This document shows, in pieces, positions 1 through 14,719 of a DNA stretch of 64,000 nucleotides. The position numbers and the translations under genes were made by a program. The first letter of the stretch is position 1; each line of letters opens with the position of its first letter. The notes beneath the pieces were generated by a model, which searched no databases, was not told the DNA's origin, and was given only the letters and a program-made list of their open reading frames with translations. The stretch spans positions 1 through 64,000 of the forward strand of contig NZ_ATWH01000002.1 of the NCBI RefSeq assembly GCF_000421145.1, in the 5' to 3' direction. The DNA comes from Glaciibacter superstes DSM 21135 (GTDB taxonomy: Bacteria; Actinomycetota; Actinomycetes; Actinomycetales; Microbacteriaceae).

Positions 1-270
1 GTAGAGAAGTTGCCCCATTGCGATGGCCGGGAGGTCTGAGGTTGGGGTGTCCGATCCTTGAGAACTCAACAGCGTGCACTATGTCAAATGCCAAAAACCT
101 CGTCGTTGGACTTCGGTCTGATGAGGAGATTCCTTTGGAAAAGATTAATGGATAGAAGCAAGTCAGTAATGATTTGTTCTGTCAGTTTCAAACTTGTGTT
201 TGGTTCGCCTATTCCGGTGGCCTTTCACACTAGATGTGACGCTGGGTTCGCCTGGTTGTCTGTCAAACAT
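1..270 (+). promoter_or_regulatory. rRNA operon leader region
   Basis: This stretch precedes the 16S gene and holds no convincing protein gene. At 57-79 it has a CTTGAGAACTCAACAG block, the conserved type of sequence found in actinobacterial rRNA leaders; a close relative (TTTGAGAACTACACAG) recurs in the 16S-23S spacer at 2122-2137. Such blocks take part in antitermination or RNase III processing of the precursor. The operon promoter is probably at or beyond the left edge; I cannot point to a convincing -35/-10 pair here. Confidence 0.5.
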
Positions 271-5427
<5,157 letters not shown>

Positions 5428-5442
5428 ACTTCGTTCGAATCG

Positions 5443-5472
5443 AAGATGCTACGCGTCCACTATGTGGTTCTC
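5443..5472 (+). other. 3' arm of 23S processing stalk
   Basis: AAGATGCT-ACGCGTCCACTATGTGGTTCTC is almost the reverse complement of 2125-2153 in the 16S-23S spacer, apart from one extra base and two G-U or mismatched positions. Pairing would loop out the 23S rRNA, which is the standard layout for RNase III processing. The rest of the 23S-5S spacer shows nothing else. Confidence 0.75.
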
Positions 5473-5545
5473 GATGTACGGTCGAGAACCAAACACACAA
5501 CATCACGTTGTGCTTGTTTGATTCACTTTGATTAACATCACAAGT

Positions 5546-5663
5546 GTTTCGGCGGCTATAGCGAGAGGGAAACGCCCGGTCACATTCCGAACCCGGAAGC
5601 TAAGACTCTCTGCGCCGATGGTACTGCAGGGGGGACCCTGTGGGAGAGTAGGACACCGCCGGA
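5546..5663 (+). rRNA. rrf: 5S ribosomal RNA
   Basis: The 5S rRNA of about 117 bases starts near GTTTCGGCGGCTATAGCG and ends near CACCGCCGGAC, with the terminal helix formed between these ends. It contains the typical CCCGGTCACATTCCGAACC core and GGGAGAGTAGG. It is the last gene of the rrn operon, followed at once by a terminator. Confidence 0.93.
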
Positions 5664-5680
5664 CTTAACTTAGAAACACC

Positions 5681-5708
5681 AGAATGGCCACCCCAGGGTG
5701 GCCATTCT
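5681..5708 (+). terminator. rrn operon terminator hairpin
   Basis: AGAATGGCCACC (5681-5692) pairs with GGTGGCCATTCT (5697-5708) as a 12-bp stem with a CCAG loop, 18 bases after the 5S gene. The U-tract is poor, which is common in high-GC actinobacteria. Confidence 0.8.
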
Positions 5709-5922
5709 GCGTTAACCCGTACGCTTGAATGAATGAGTGGGTTCGTTGGGGTGCCGGGTGGCAGGATTCGGCTCCTCAGCTCAAACAATCGGCGCTTCGG
5801 CATCGACCCTCCGCAGGCTCCGGGCCGACACCGAAACACCGATAACTCGACACCCCGCCGAACCCTGCCACCCGGCCGCAAGACTTCCGGACGACCGGAC
5901 GAAAATACAACAGGAGATACAA

Positions 5923-7461
5923 GTGAGTCCATCAGGATCGCGCGACGAGCCTCGACGTGACAGCAAGAATCCCCGCAGCGGTGAAGGTAACCCGCGCAGC
6001 AGCGGTGGCGGAGAACGGAAGCCTTATCGAGGCGGTTCCGAGCGTCGTGACGACGCACGGCCGGCCAGAGACGGCGAACGCAAGCCGTACGCCGGCAAGT
6101 CCGATCGCCCGGCACGCGATGGAGCACGCCCCGCCCGCGATGGCGAACGGAAGCCATGGGCAAAGGATGGAGAACGGAAGTCTTACGGCGCCGGCTCCGA
6201 TCGCTCTGCACCGCGTGACGGTGCACGTCCGGCTCGCGATGGCGCACGTCCGGCTCGCGATGGCGCACGTCCGGCTCGTGATGGTGAGCGTCCGGCTCGT
6301 GATGGTGAGCGGAAGCCGTGGGCTAAGGATGGCGCGCGCCCTGCCCGTGATGGCGAGCGAAAGCCGTGGAGCAAGGACGGGGCCCGGCCTGACCGGCCTG
6401 CGCGCGATGGAGAGCGCAAGCCGTGGGTGAAGGACGGTGAACGGAAGCCGCACAGCGGCGGCTCCGACCGGTCTGGTCCTCGCGATGGCGCACGCCCGCC
6501 CCGTGATGGGGAGCGCAAGCCGTGGAGCAAGGACGGGGCTCGGCCTGACCGACCCCGCCGGGACGCCGGTTCTTCGGAACAGCGCCTCTGGACCAGAGGC
6601 GGCGCGCCAGCACGCGGCGACCGCGAAGCCCACGCCGTCGAAGAGGAGATGACCGAAGAGCAACGCATGCAGCGGGAGCTGCGTGCCGTGCGTCCTCGTC
6701 ACGACGACCCCGAACTGCCAGAAGACGTCACAGCAAAAGATCTGGACCGCGTCGCGCGCAACGAGCTGAAGACCCTCACCAAAGACAACGCAGAAGCAGT
6801 TGGCCGTCACATGGCGATGGCCGCCCGCCTCATCGACGAAGACCCGGCACTGGCGCACAGGCACGCCATGTCGGCAGCCAGGCGCGCAGGCCGTATCGCG
6901 GTAGTGCGGGAGACCCTCGCGATCACCGCATACGCAACAGGGGACTTTGCGCTGGCCCTTCGCGAACTGCGCACCTACCGCCGCATCTCCGGCTCCAACG
7001 ACCAGCTGGCGCTGATGGTCGACAGCGAACGGGGAGTTGGCCGGCCAGATCGTGCACTTGAACTCGGTCGCTCGGTCGACCGCGCGACACTTCCGGTTCC
7101 TGAGCAGGTCTCCGTGGCGATCGCAATGTCGGGGGCACGCCTCGACCTCGGCCAGACGGAGTCCGCGTTGAGCGAGCTCGAGATCCCGCAGCTCGATGCG
7201 TCCAGGGCGTACTCCTACAGCCCTGAGCTGTTCGCCGCGTATGCGGAGGTGCTCGGGGAGCTTGGGCGGGTGGAAGACGCACAACGCTGGAGCGAACTCG
7301 CCGCGCGTGCCGACGCTGCTTTGGGCGCTTCGGAGGCCGACGACGAGACGATGGAAATCATCGATCTCGACGAGACCGACGAGCAGGATACCGAGATCGG
7401 CTCGCCAGGTTTCGAGCGTGGGGTTGAGGAGACCGACGACGATGTTCGGTCGGAAGACTAA
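5923..7461 (+). CDS. repeat-rich basic protein with C-terminal helical domain
   Basis: Protein of 512 residues. I chose the GTG at 5923 because AGGAG stands 6 bases before it and the upstream in-frame stretch does not look coding. Residues 1-242 are a low-complexity, very basic, probably disordered region built from variants of ARPARDG and ERKPWAKDG, rich in R, K, D, G and P. From the Met at 6649 (MTEEQRMQRE) to about residue 480 there are paired amphipathic helices of the tetratricopeptide kind. The last 30 residues are strongly acidic. The charge pattern suggests nucleic-acid or ribosome binding through the N-terminus, but this is inference; no function is known to me. It overlaps the next gene by 20 bases, and the pair precedes tlyA. 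Confidence 0.75.
   Translation: MSPSGSRDEPRRDSKNPRSGEGNPRSSGGGERKPYRGGSERRDDARPARDGERKPYAGKSDRPARDGARPARDGERKPWAKDGERKSYGAGSDRSAPRDGARPARDGARPARDGARPARDGERPARDGERKPWAKDGARPARDGERKPWSKDGARPDRPARDGERKPWVKDGERKPHSGGSDRSGPRDGARPPRDGERKPWSKDGARPDRPRRDAGSSEQRLWTRGGAPARGDREAHAVEEEMTEEQRMQRELRAVRPRHDDPELPEDVTAKDLDRVARNELKTLTKDNAEAVGRHMAMAARLIDEDPALAHRHAMSAARRAGRIAVVRETLAITAYATGDFALALRELRTYRRISGSNDQLALMVDSERGVGRPDRALELGRSVDRATLPVPEQVSVAIAMSGARLDLGQTESALSELEIPQLDASRAYSYSPELFAAYAEVLGELGRVEDAQRWSELAARADAALGASEADDETMEIIDLDETDEQDTEIGSPGFERGVEETDDDVRSED
6226..6309 (+). repeat. four tandem 21-bp coding repeats
   Basis: Four head-to-tail units of the type CGTCCGGCTCGCGATGGCGCA run at 6226, 6247, 6268 and 6289; the last two carry shared T-for-C and GAG variants. 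Each encodes one heptad (A/E)RPARDG. Units in phase with codons can expand or shrink without breaking the frame, so this stretch is likely length-variable between strains. Confidence 0.85.
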
Positions 7462-8467
7462 AGCGGTGACGCCGCTCGACGGGGTCGACGTCGTCCTGGC
7501 CGACCTCGACGGCGTCGTCTACACCGGTCCAGCCGCCATTCCGTTCGCAATCGACAGCCTCAACCGCGCGGCCGAGTCCATCCGTGTCGGTTACATCACC
7601 AACAACGCGTCTCGCACTGACCAGTCGGTCGCCGACCACCTGACCGAGCTCGGTCTCACCGTTGCGGCAACGGATGTCGTCACGTCGCCCCAGGCAGCTG
7701 TGCGTCTGCTTGCAGAGCAGGCGGCGCCTGGCTCCAGCATCCTCGTGGTCGGCGGAGACGGCCTCGTCGACGAGGTACAGAAGGCCGGCTTCGTTGTGAC
7801 CCGCTCTGCCCTCGACGACCCGGCGGCCGTCATCCAGGGCTTTGCCCCTGAGGTGGGGTGGACCGAACTCGCCGAGGCCTCATTTGCGCTGGCCAGTGAC
7901 GTAGAGGGTGGCGGCATCCCCTGGATCGCCACCAACACCGACTGGACCATCCCGGTGGCGCGCGGAATCGCGCCGGGCAACGGCACCCTGGTTTCTGCCG
8001 TGCACTCCGCCGTCGGGAGACTACCGATTGTTGCAGGCAAGCCGGAAATCGCCATCTTCACCGAGGCCGTGAATCGCTTCCAGGCCCGCCACGCCCTGTT
8101 CGTCGGCGACCGGCTTGATACCGACATCCTGGGCTCGAACCGGGCCGGCATCCCCTCCGTTCTCGTACTGACCGGTGTCGACAAGGCGAAGCACGTGCTC
8201 GCGGCCGATGCCGATTCCCGGCCGACCTTCATTCTCGGAGACCTCCGTGAGTTGCACGAGCCCTACCCGGAGACGAGCTTCTCCCGAGACCGCACCACCG
8301 CAACAGTGGCCGGTGCAGCCGTGCGCATCCGCGGCAATGACGTCGAGATCACAGCAGAGGGAGACGGCGCAATCAATCTGCTGCGCGCCGCCTGCGCCAT
8401 CATCTGGGCCTCCGGCCGACCGATCTATGGCCTCAAGGTACCCGAGCGACTCACCCTCTGGCGGTAA
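7442..8467 (+). CDS. HAD-superfamily IIA phosphatase (NagD-like)
   Basis: Protein of 341 residues from the ATG at 7442, inside the end of the preceding gene. It shows the HAD order of motifs: DLDGVVYTG near residue 22 (nucleophile Asp and acid/base Asp), TNNASRT (motif II), GKPEIAIF, and GDRLDTDILGSNRAG (motif IV, Mg2+ binding). The long cap between motifs II and III is of the type C2 found in NagD and p-nitrophenyl phosphatases. It should hydrolyse a small phosphate ester in the cytoplasm, perhaps a damaged or side-product sugar phosphate; the substrate is not readable. A HAD gene next to tlyA is common in Actinobacteria. Confidence 0.88.
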   Translation: MFGRKTKAVTPLDGVDVVLADLDGVVYTGPAAIPFAIDSLNRAAESIRVGYITNNASRTDQSVADHLTELGLTVAATDVVTSPQAAVRLLAEQAAPGSSILVVGGDGLVDEVQKAGFVVTRSALDDPAAVIQGFAPEVGWTELAEASFALASDVEGGGIPWIATNTDWTIPVARGIAPGNGTLVSAVHSAVGRLPIVAGKPEIAIFTEAVNRFQARHALFVGDRLDTDILGSNRAGIPSVLVLTGVDKAKHVLAADADSRPTFILGDLRELHEPYPETSFSRDRTTATVAGAAVRIRGNDVEITAEGDGAINLLRAACAIIWASGRPIYGLKVPERLTLWR

Positions 8468-8470
8468 CCT
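8465..8470 (+). promoter_or_regulatory. -10 box (TAACCT) of a probable leaderless gene
   Basis: TAACCT ends 7 bases before the GTG at 8478. With the usual 6-8 base distance from -10 to transcription start, the mRNA would begin at or next to the start codon, and no Shine-Dalgarno is visible. No clear -35 can be named because the region is coding for the upstream gene. Confidence 0.4.
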
Positions 8471-8477
8471 AGTAGGT

Positions 8478-8753
8478 GTGACCACCGAGGATGCCAGAAC
8501 CACCGAGGATGCCAGCAGCGCTGAGAATTCCAGCAGCGCTGAGAATTCCAGCAGCGCTGAGAATTCCACAACCGCTGGGGATTCCAGAACAGACGGCGAT
8601 GTCGGCACCGGCACGCCTGACGACGGGCTGGTCTCCCGCCTGGCCGTGATCGAGGACCAGCCGCTGGAATCTCGCGCCGCCGCATACTCGCAGCTCCTCG
8701 ATCAGTTGCAGGGTCGCCTTGAAGGCGGGGATGTGCCCCGGTCGACCAACTGA
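8478..8753 (+). CDS. small acidic protein with N-terminal repeats
   Basis: Protein of 91 residues read from the GTG at 8478. The first third consists of SSAENSSSAEN-type repeats from three exact 18-bp DNA units, then a Ser/Thr/Asp linker. The C-terminal 45 residues (SRLAVIEDQPLESRAAAYSQ onward) form a probable amphipathic helix pair. Small proteins of this kind with that conserved tail sit just before tlyA in many actinobacteria; none has a known function to my knowledge. Its TGA shares one base with the tlyA ATG, so the two are translationally coupled. Confidence 0.75.
   Translation: MTTEDARTTEDASSAENSSSAENSSSAENSTTAGDSRTDGDVGTGTPDDGLVSRLAVIEDQPLESRAAAYSQLLDQLQGRLEGGDVPRSTN
8514..8567 (+). 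repeat. three exact tandem 18-bp repeats
   Basis: AGCAGCGCTGAGAATTCC occurs three times without change at 8514, 8532 and 8550. Just before it a different 18-bp unit, ACCACCGAGGATGCCAG plus one variable base, occurs twice (8480-8515). Both are in phase with the codons of the small acidic protein. Exact identity suggests recent slippage. Confidence 0.95.
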
Positions 8754-9631
8754 TGGCGGGGACCCGGCTCGACGCCGCACTGGCTGAACGCGGGCTGGTG
8801 CGCTCGCGCACCCAGGCGGCACGCCTGATCGCGGACGGGCTGGTCACTGTTGACGGCGAACCCGTCGTCAAGCCCTCGCACAAGGTAGGCGACGAGCACG
8901 TGCTCGCGGTCGCGCCGACCGACCACTACGTGAGCCGCGGTGCGCACAAGCTGATCGCGGCGCTGGATGCCTTCGCCGTGTCGGTTGCCGGTCGCATCGC
9001 GCTGGATGCCGGAGCTTCGACCGGCGGTTTCAGCCAGGTGTTGCTCGAACGTGGAGCCGACCGGGTACTCGCGGTCGATGTCGGCCACGGGCAATTGGCG
9101 GCCTCGCTCGCCCTGGAGCCGCGCCTTTCCCTCGTGGAGGGATTCAACCTGCGGTACGCGTCCCCGGAGACGCTCGCTGCGGCATCCGGCGTTCGGGAAC
9201 GACCCGATCTGGTTGTCGGTGACCTCTCCTTCATCTCGCTGACTACCGTGCTGCCTGCGCTCGTCCGGGCGGCAACACCCGGTGCCGACTTCGTGCTTTT
9301 GATCAAACCGCAGTTCGAGGTAGGCAGGGGAGGCATTCGCGAGGGCGTCGTGCACAATCCGGCGTTGCGAGCCGACGCGATCACCGGGGTACTCTGGGCC
9401 GCGTGGGATCTCGGGCTTCTGACCATGGGACTCATCGCCTCGCCGATCGCCGGCGGTTCAGGCAACCGGGAGTATCTGTGCTGGCTGACGGCTGCTGACG
9501 ATGCCCTGGCGAAAGCGAAAGCGACGGCGAATGGCCAAGCGAATCCCGAATCGGACCCAGGCGAACTCTCCACGCCACGAGGCAATCCGACACAATGGAC
9601 TGACCGGATAACCGCACTGGTGGGAGCCTGA
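8753..9631 (+). CDS. tlyA: TlyA-family rRNA 2'-O-methyltransferase
   Basis: Protein of 292 residues. Residues 1-60 form an S4 RNA-binding domain (RLDAALAERGLVRSRTQAAR). Residues 65-270 are an FtsJ-like S-adenosylmethionine methyltransferase with LDAGASTGGF as the SAM-binding loop, then VGDLSFIS and LIKPQFEVGR; these carry the Asp and Lys of the K-D-K-E catalytic set. TlyA methylates cytidines in 16S and 23S rRNA at the subunit interface, and its loss gives capreomycin resistance in mycobacteria. The start is coupled to the preceding small gene, and nadK follows 4 bases later. Confidence 0.93.
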   Translation: MAGTRLDAALAERGLVRSRTQAARLIADGLVTVDGEPVVKPSHKVGDEHVLAVAPTDHYVSRGAHKLIAALDAFAVSVAGRIALDAGASTGGFSQVLLERGADRVLAVDVGHGQLAASLALEPRLSLVEGFNLRYASPETLAAASGVRERPDLVVGDLSFISLTTVLPALVRAATPGADFVLLIKPQFEVGRGGIREGVVHNPALRADAITGVLWAAWDLGLLTMGLIASPIAGGSGNREYLCWLTAADDALAKAKATANGQANPESDPGELSTPRGNPTQWTDRITALVGA

Positions 9632-9635
9632 CACG

Positions 9636-10556
9636 ATGAGCGAGAAGCCACGCAACATTCTTGTCGTCGCCCACACGGGCCGCGACGATTCGCTGGAAGC
9701 TGCCGTCACGGTGTGCGAGCAACTCATCGCGGCCGGGGCCGTTCCCGTGCTCGACCGGGGCGAGCGCGACGACATCCGTGCCGTCGCCCCCGGGCTGAAC
9801 GGCGCACTCGCCATTCTCGACGAGACCGTCGCACCTGGTGACCTCGAACTCGCCATCGTTCTCGGCGGAGACGGAACGATCCTGCGCGCGGCGGAACTCG
9901 TTCGCGGCTGCTCTGCACCGCTTCTCGGAATCAACCTCGGCCATGTCGGGTTTTTGGCCGAAAGCGAACGCGACGACCTCGGTGAAGCCGTTCGCCGGGT
10001 ACTCGCACGCGATTATCACGTCGAAGAACGCATGACCATTTCGGTGCGAGTGAAGGTCGACGACGAAGTCGTCTACGAGACCTGGGCGCTCAACGAAGCG
10101 ACCGTCGAGAAGGCCAGCAGAGAACGGATGCTGGAGGTCGTCATCGAGGTCGACGGTCGTCCGCTCTCGTCGTTCGGCTGTGACGGGGTGGTCATGTCGA
10201 CGCCCACCGGGTCGACTGCTTATTCGTTCTCGGCCGGTGGCCCTGTCGTGTGGCCGACGCTCGACGCGATGCTCCTGGTGCCGCTCAGCGCCCACGCGCT
10301 CTTCGCCCGCCCTCTCGTCGTCGCGCCAGACTCATCGCTGGCCGTTGAGGTGCTGGCCCGCACGAACGGTTCAGCCGTGCTCTGGGCCGACGGTCGACGG
10401 CCGTTCGACCTCCCGGCCGGCGCCCGCGTCATCGTGCGCCGCTCCAGCGTTCCGGTGAGGCTGGCGCGCCTGCACAGCGGGCCGTTCACCGACCGGCTGG
10501 TCAAGAAGTTCGATCTGCCGGTGCACGGCTGGAGGGGCCCGGTCGGTCGTGAGTGA
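9636..10556 (+). CDS. nadK: NAD kinase
   Basis: Protein of 306 residues, the usual length for the polyP/ATP-dependent actinobacterial enzyme. It contains LGGDGTILRAAEL from about residue 75 (the GGDGT diphosphate-binding motif with the catalytic Asp) and GVVMSTPTGSTAYSFSAGGP around residue 187, which binds NAD. It phosphorylates NAD+ to NADP+ in the cytosol. It lies between tlyA and recN, an order conserved in Actinobacteria. A 70-base gap follows, so recN may have its own promoter. Confidence 0.96.
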   Translation: MSEKPRNILVVAHTGRDDSLEAAVTVCEQLIAAGAVPVLDRGERDDIRAVAPGLNGALAILDETVAPGDLELAIVLGGDGTILRAAELVRGCSAPLLGINLGHVGFLAESERDDLGEAVRRVLARDYHVEERMTISVRVKVDDEVVYETWALNEATVEKASRERMLEVVIEVDGRPLSSFGCDGVVMSTPTGSTAYSFSAGGPVVWPTLDAMLLVPLSAHALFARPLVVAPDSSLAVEVLARTNGSAVLWADGRRPFDLPAGARVIVRRSSVPVRLARLHSGPFTDRLVKKFDLPVHGWRGPVGRE

Positions 10557-10626
10557 GACGATCGCATGCGAGATGGTCCGAATGATTACAGTCTGTGATG
10601 AGTCCAGTCATGATCGGTGAGAAGGA

Positions 10627-12321
10627 ATGATCGAGGAACTTTCCATCAAAGACCTGGGGGTCATCGCAGAAGCGACGCTGCCACTCGGCCCAGGGTTCAC
10701 CGCGGTGACCGGTGAGACCGGCGCCGGCAAGACCATGGTCGTCACGGCGCTCGGCCTGTTGCTGGGTGAGCGAGCGGATGCCGGAACCGTGCGTGAAGGA
10801 CAGCCGCAGAGCTGGGTGGAGGGCCGCTGGCTCATCGACCCCGAGAGTGCAGCCGCCGAACGCGTGCGTGATGCCGGGGGAGAGCTCGACGGGCCGGAAC
10901 TGATCCTCGGGCGTTCGGTCTCCGTCGAGGGGCGTAGCCGCGCCATCGTTGGCGGGCGGAGTGCGCCGGCCAGTGTGCTGGGCGATCTCGGCGCCGACCT
11001 CGTTGTGGTGCACGGCCAGTCAGACCAGGTGCGCCTGCGCTCCGCCGTTGCCCAGCGGGAGGCACTCGACCGGTTCGCCGGTGTAGAGCTCGCTGCATGC
11101 CTCGCGACGTATCAGCACGCATTCCATCGTTGGCAGGCCAACGCGGCAGAGCTCGACCGGCTCACCAGGGAACAGGACGAACGCGCGGCAGAGGCCGCCG
11201 AGCTTCGCACCGCGATCGCCGAGGTCGAGACCGTCGCGCCCCAATCGGGTGAAGACACCGACCTCACCGAGCGGGCAGAACGACTGAGTAATCTTGAGGA
11301 ACTGCGCCTCGGTGCGGCACAGGCTCGCGAGCTTTTGTCGGCAGAAGAGAATCCGGATGACGCTCCAGACGCCATCGCGATGCTCGAGTCGGCGAGACGG
11401 CACCTCGAACGCGTCGCCGGGCATGACCCGGCGCTTCCGGCCCTCACCGAGGCGATCGCGAACGCGGGATTTGTGGTCTCGGACATCGCAGCCCAACTCT
11501 CCAGCTACCTCGCCGGTCTCGACGCGGACGGTGCCCGCGAACTCGACATCGTGCAGGAACGACGCGCCGATCTCACCGCCCTTTCGCGCAAATTCGAAGG
11601 CGGAATCGACGAGGCCATCGCCTTCCTCGATACGGGGAGCGCACGCCTGCTCGAACTCGACGGCGACTCTGACCGGCTCGATCGGCTGAAGGCAGACACG
11701 GAGTCAGATCGTGTCACGGTCGATGAACTCGCGGGCAGGCTGAGCTCCCTGCGAGCTGAGGCGGCCGGCGCCCTCGGCGAGGCCGTGACCGCTGAACTGT
11801 CGGCGCTGGCCATGCCAGACGCGGCACTCGTCGTGCAGATCGATACCCGTGACGAACTCACCGCAGCCGGACGCGACACGGTCACGATCATGCTGCGGCC
11901 CCACGCTGGAGCGCAGCCTCGCTCGCTCGCTCGCGGGGCATCCGGTGGCGAACTGTCTCGAGTCATGCTGGCCATCGAAGTTGTCATCAACGTGTCCGAC
12001 CCCGTACCGACCTTCGTCTTCGACGAGGTCGATGCCGGGGTGGGCGGGGCGGCGGCGATCGAGATCGGGCGCCGGCTCGCCAGGCTTGCCGAGACCGCGC
12101 AGGTGATCGTTGTCACCCACCTCGCGCAGGTGGCGGCCTTCGCCGGAAACCATCTCAGTGTGGTCAAAGACAGCGACGGTGCGGTCACCGCGTCGAGCGT
12201 GCGCCAGCTGCAGGGCGATGAACGCACGGCGGAGATGGCCAGGTTGCTCTCCGGCCTGCCCGATTCGGCGAGCGGGCTCGAACATGCCCGCGAGTTGATC
12301 TCACTGGCTCATTCGTCATGA
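10627..12321 (+). CDS. recN: DNA repair protein RecN
   Basis: Protein of 564 residues, an SMC-like ATPase. The Walker A motif GETGAGKT is at residues 29-36. Long Glu/Arg-rich coiled-coil segments span about 150-240 and 300-385. The ABC signature SGGELSRVM is near 437, and Walker [11 protein letters not shown] near 461, followed by the D-loop and H-loop THLAQVA. RecN acts early in double-strand break repair by binding DNA ends and tethering chromosomes. An AAGGA site precedes the ATG. Its stop overlaps an in-frame ATG of pyrG. Confidence 0.96.
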   Translation: MIEELSIKDLGVIAEATLPLGPGFTAVTGETGAGKTMVVTALGLLLGERADAGTVREGQPQSWVEGRWLIDPESAAAERVRDAGGELDGPELILGRSVSVEGRSRAIVGGRSAPASVLGDLGADLVVVHGQSDQVRLRSAVAQREALDRFAGVELAACLATYQHAFHRWQANAAELDRLTREQDERAAEAAELRTAIAEVETVAPQSGEDTDLTERAERLSNLEELRLGAAQARELLSAEENPDDAPDAIAMLESARRHLERVAGHDPALPALTEAIANAGFVVSDIAAQLSSYLAGLDADGARELDIVQERRADLTALSRKFEGGIDEAIAFLDTGSARLLELDGDSDRLDRLKADTESDRVTVDELAGRLSSLRAEAAGALGEAVTAELSALAMPDAALVVQIDTRDELTAAGRDTVTIMLRPHAGAQPRSLARGASGGELSRVMLAIEVVINVSDPVPTFVFDEVDAGVGGAAAIEIGRRLARLAETAQVIVVTHLAQVAAFAGNHLSVVKDSDGAVTASSVRQLQGDERTAEMARLLSGLPDSASGLEHARELISLAHSS

Positions 12322-12353
12322 CTGGCTCACGCGAACTGATAGGCTCGAAGCCC

Positions 12354-14045
12354 GTGGTGAACATTAGAAACGCGGACAACTCAGACGGCACTACCAAACA
12401 CATTTTTGTGACCGGTGGTGTCGTTTCTTCGTTGGGCAAGGGCCTGACGGCGGCGAGCCTCGGCAATCTGCTCACGGCACGCGGTCTCCGCGTCGTCATG
12501 CAGAAGCTCGACCCCTACCTCAACGTCGATCCCGGCACCATGAATCCGTTCCAGCACGGTGAGGTCTTCGTGACGGATGACGGGGCAGAGACCGACCTCG
12601 ACATCGGCCACTATGAGCGATTCCTCGACATCAATCTGACACAGGCGGCCAACGTCACCACCGGCCAGATCTACTCGCAGGTGATCGCGAAGGAACGCCG
12701 TGGTGAATATCTCGGTGACACCGTGCAGGTGATCCCGCACATCACAGACGAGATCAAGCGGCGCATGCGCCTGCAGGCCACAGACGATCCGAAGCCCGAC
12801 GTGATCATCACCGAGATCGGCGGCACCGTCGGTGACATCGAGTCGCAGCCGTTCATCGAGGCCGCGCGCCAGGTTCGACACGAACTCGGGCGCGGGAACG
12901 TCTTCTTCGTGCACGTCTCCCTGGTGCCGTACATGAACGCCTCTGGGGAGCAGAAGACGAAGCCGACGCAGCACTCCGTTGCGACGCTGCGCTCCATCGG
13001 TATCCAGCCCGATGCGCTGGTGCTCCGCAGCGACCGCCCTGTCTCAGAGCCGAACAAGCGCAAGATCGCCCTGATGTGCGACGTCGACGAAGACGCCGTC
13101 GTGAACGCCATCGACGTGCCGAGCATCTATGACATCCCCACCATGCTGCATGACCAGGGCCTCGACAGCTACATCATCGACGCACTCGACCTCGAGGCGC
13201 CCGCCGTCGACTGGTCGGGCTGGGAAACTCTGCTCGAAGCCGTGCATGAGCCGCGATACGAGGTGAACATCGGGCTGGTCGGCAAGTACATCGACCTGCC
13301 GGACGCCTACCTGTCGGTCACCGAAGCCCTCAGGGCTGGCGGCTTTGCGCAGCAGACGAAGGTGAAGATCCACTGGATCGCCTCCGACGAGTGCGAGACG
13401 GAGGAGGGCGCCTCCCGAATGCTCGGCGAGCTCGACGGCATCTGTGTGCCAGGCGGATTCGGAGTGCGAGGTATCGAGGGCAAGCTCGGTGCCCTGCGCT
13501 TCGCGCGCGAGAACGGCATTCCCGTGCTCGGCCTCTGCCTTGGCCTCCAGTGCATGGTCATCGAGTACGCACGCAACAAGGCAGGCCTTGACGGCGCATC
13601 CTCGAGCGAATTCGATCCAGACACCCAATTCCCGGTCATCGCGACCATGGCAGAGCAGGTCGAGATCATCGCCGGTGGAGACCTCGGCGGCACCATGCGC
13701 CTCGGCCTCTACCCGGCGGCGCTTGCCCCCGGTTCGCTGGTCGAAGAGCTCTACGGGGCGTCGGAGGCGTCGGAGCGCCACCGCCACCGCTACGAGGTGA
13801 ACAACTCCTACCGCGACGCGATCGCAGAGGCCGGCATGTGGTTCTCCGGAACGTCGCCAGACGGGCACCTGGTCGAGTACGTCGAACTGAAGCGCGACGA
13901 GCACCCGTTCTACGTCGGTACACAGGCGCACCCCGAGCTGCGCTCGCGCCCGAACAACGCGCATCCGCTGTTCCGTGGGCTGATCAGCGCGGCGCTCGAT
14001 CGCCAGCAGGCCAGCCGCCTGTTCGAAGTGAAGGAAGATGCCTGA
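12354..14045 (+). CDS. pyrG: CTP synthase
   Basis: Protein of 563 residues. The N-terminal synthetase domain opens with [16 protein letters not shown] (P-loop) and carries [20 protein letters not shown]. The C-terminal class I glutamine amidotransferase has [10 protein letters not shown] with the catalytic Cys near residue 394. It makes CTP from UTP, ATP and glutamine. I prefer the GTG at 12354 because a TAGGCT box stands 8 bases before it, so the mRNA may be leaderless. The ATG at 12318, overlapping the recN stop, is in frame and would add 12 residues. It overlaps the next gene by 8 bases. Confidence 0.95.
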   Translation: MVNIRNADNSDGTTKHIFVTGGVVSSLGKGLTAASLGNLLTARGLRVVMQKLDPYLNVDPGTMNPFQHGEVFVTDDGAETDLDIGHYERFLDINLTQAANVTTGQIYSQVIAKERRGEYLGDTVQVIPHITDEIKRRMRLQATDDPKPDVIITEIGGTVGDIESQPFIEAARQVRHELGRGNVFFVHVSLVPYMNASGEQKTKPTQHSVATLRSIGIQPDALVLRSDRPVSEPNKRKIALMCDVDEDAVVNAIDVPSIYDIPTMLHDQGLDSYIIDALDLEAPAVDWSGWETLLEAVHEPRYEVNIGLVGKYIDLPDAYLSVTEALRAGGFAQQTKVKIHWIASDECETEEGASRMLGELDGICVPGGFGVRGIEGKLGALRFARENGIPVLGLCLGLQCMVIEYARNKAGLDGASSSEFDPDTQFPVIATMAEQVEIIAGGDLGGTMRLGLYPAALAPGSLVEELYGASEASERHRHRYEVNNSYRDAIAEAGMWFSGTSPDGHLVEYVELKRDEHPFYVGTQAHPELRSRPNNAHPLFRGLISAALDRQQASRLFEVKEDA

Positions 14046-14709
14046 GTTGACCAGCGCCGGGTCGCCTGCTGCCGAATCGTCCGGTACCGGGTCGCCGATC
14101 GAGGACGACCTCGAGTTCGCCCCCGTCTCTGAGTCTGAATTGGCGTTCGAGGGCAAGGTCTGGAATGTGCGCCGAGACCGGTTCGGCTACAACGATTCGT
14201 CGATCGTGCGTGAGTACGTCGAGCACACAGGGGCCGTGGCTGTTCTTGCACTCGATGACCAGGGGCGGGTGCTGCTGATCAAGCAGTACCGGCATCCGGT
14301 GCGCGTGCGTGACTGGGAGATCCCGGCCGGGTTGCTTGACGTCGAGGGGGAAGACGCGCTCGCGGCAGCGCAGCGCGAGCTTGCCGAAGAGGCAGACGTG
14401 CAGGCGAGCCAGTGGAGCGTGCTGACCGACTTCTACACCTCGCCCGGCGGCAGCTCAGAGGCGATCCGCATCTATCTGGCGCGGGGCCTGAGCGGCCTGG
14501 ACGCCTTTGACCGCACCGAAGAAGAAGCGGACATCGAGCTGCGCTGGGTGCCGCTCGACGAGTGCGTCGACGCCGCACTCGCACGCCGAATCCAGAACCC
14601 GTCCCTGTTACTCGGCGTGCTCGCGGCACAGGCGTCGAAAGCCCGCGACTGGAGCACTCTGGCGCCTGCAGACGCGCCGTGGCCGCGGCATCCGTCGAAC
14701 TGGCGCTAG
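14038..14709 (+). CDS. NUDIX hydrolase, ADP-ribose pyrophosphatase type
   Basis: Protein of 223 residues with the Nudix box at about 98-120, [21 protein letters not shown], which fits GX5EX7REUXEE. The upstream [17 protein letters not shown] is the signature of ADP-ribose diphosphatases of the NudF/YffH kind. It probably splits ADP-ribose to AMP and ribose 5-phosphate. The first 40 residues are a Ser/Pro-rich extension. It starts inside the end of pyrG. In many actinobacteria the next gene would be xerD; here a sugar-utilisation module is set between them. Confidence 0.9.
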   Translation: MPELTSAGSPAAESSGTGSPIEDDLEFAPVSESELAFEGKVWNVRRDRFGYNDSSIVREYVEHTGAVAVLALDDQGRVLLIKQYRHPVRVRDWEIPAGLLDVEGEDALAAAQRELAEEADVQASQWSVLTDFYTSPGGSSEAIRIYLARGLSGLDAFDRTEEEADIELRWVPLDECVDAALARRIQNPSLLLGVLAAQASKARDWSTLAPADAPWPRHPSNWR

Positions 14710-14719
14710 ATTCAAGATC

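Noticed and set aside
6226-6309. CRISPR-like array
   Set aside because: The units are directly tandem, without unique spacers, and code for a heptad repeat.
5932-7284. 450-codon minus-strand frame opposite the repeat-rich protein
   Set aside because: It follows the repeats of the coding strand (Ala/Arg/Ile-rich mirror) and has no ribosome binding site.
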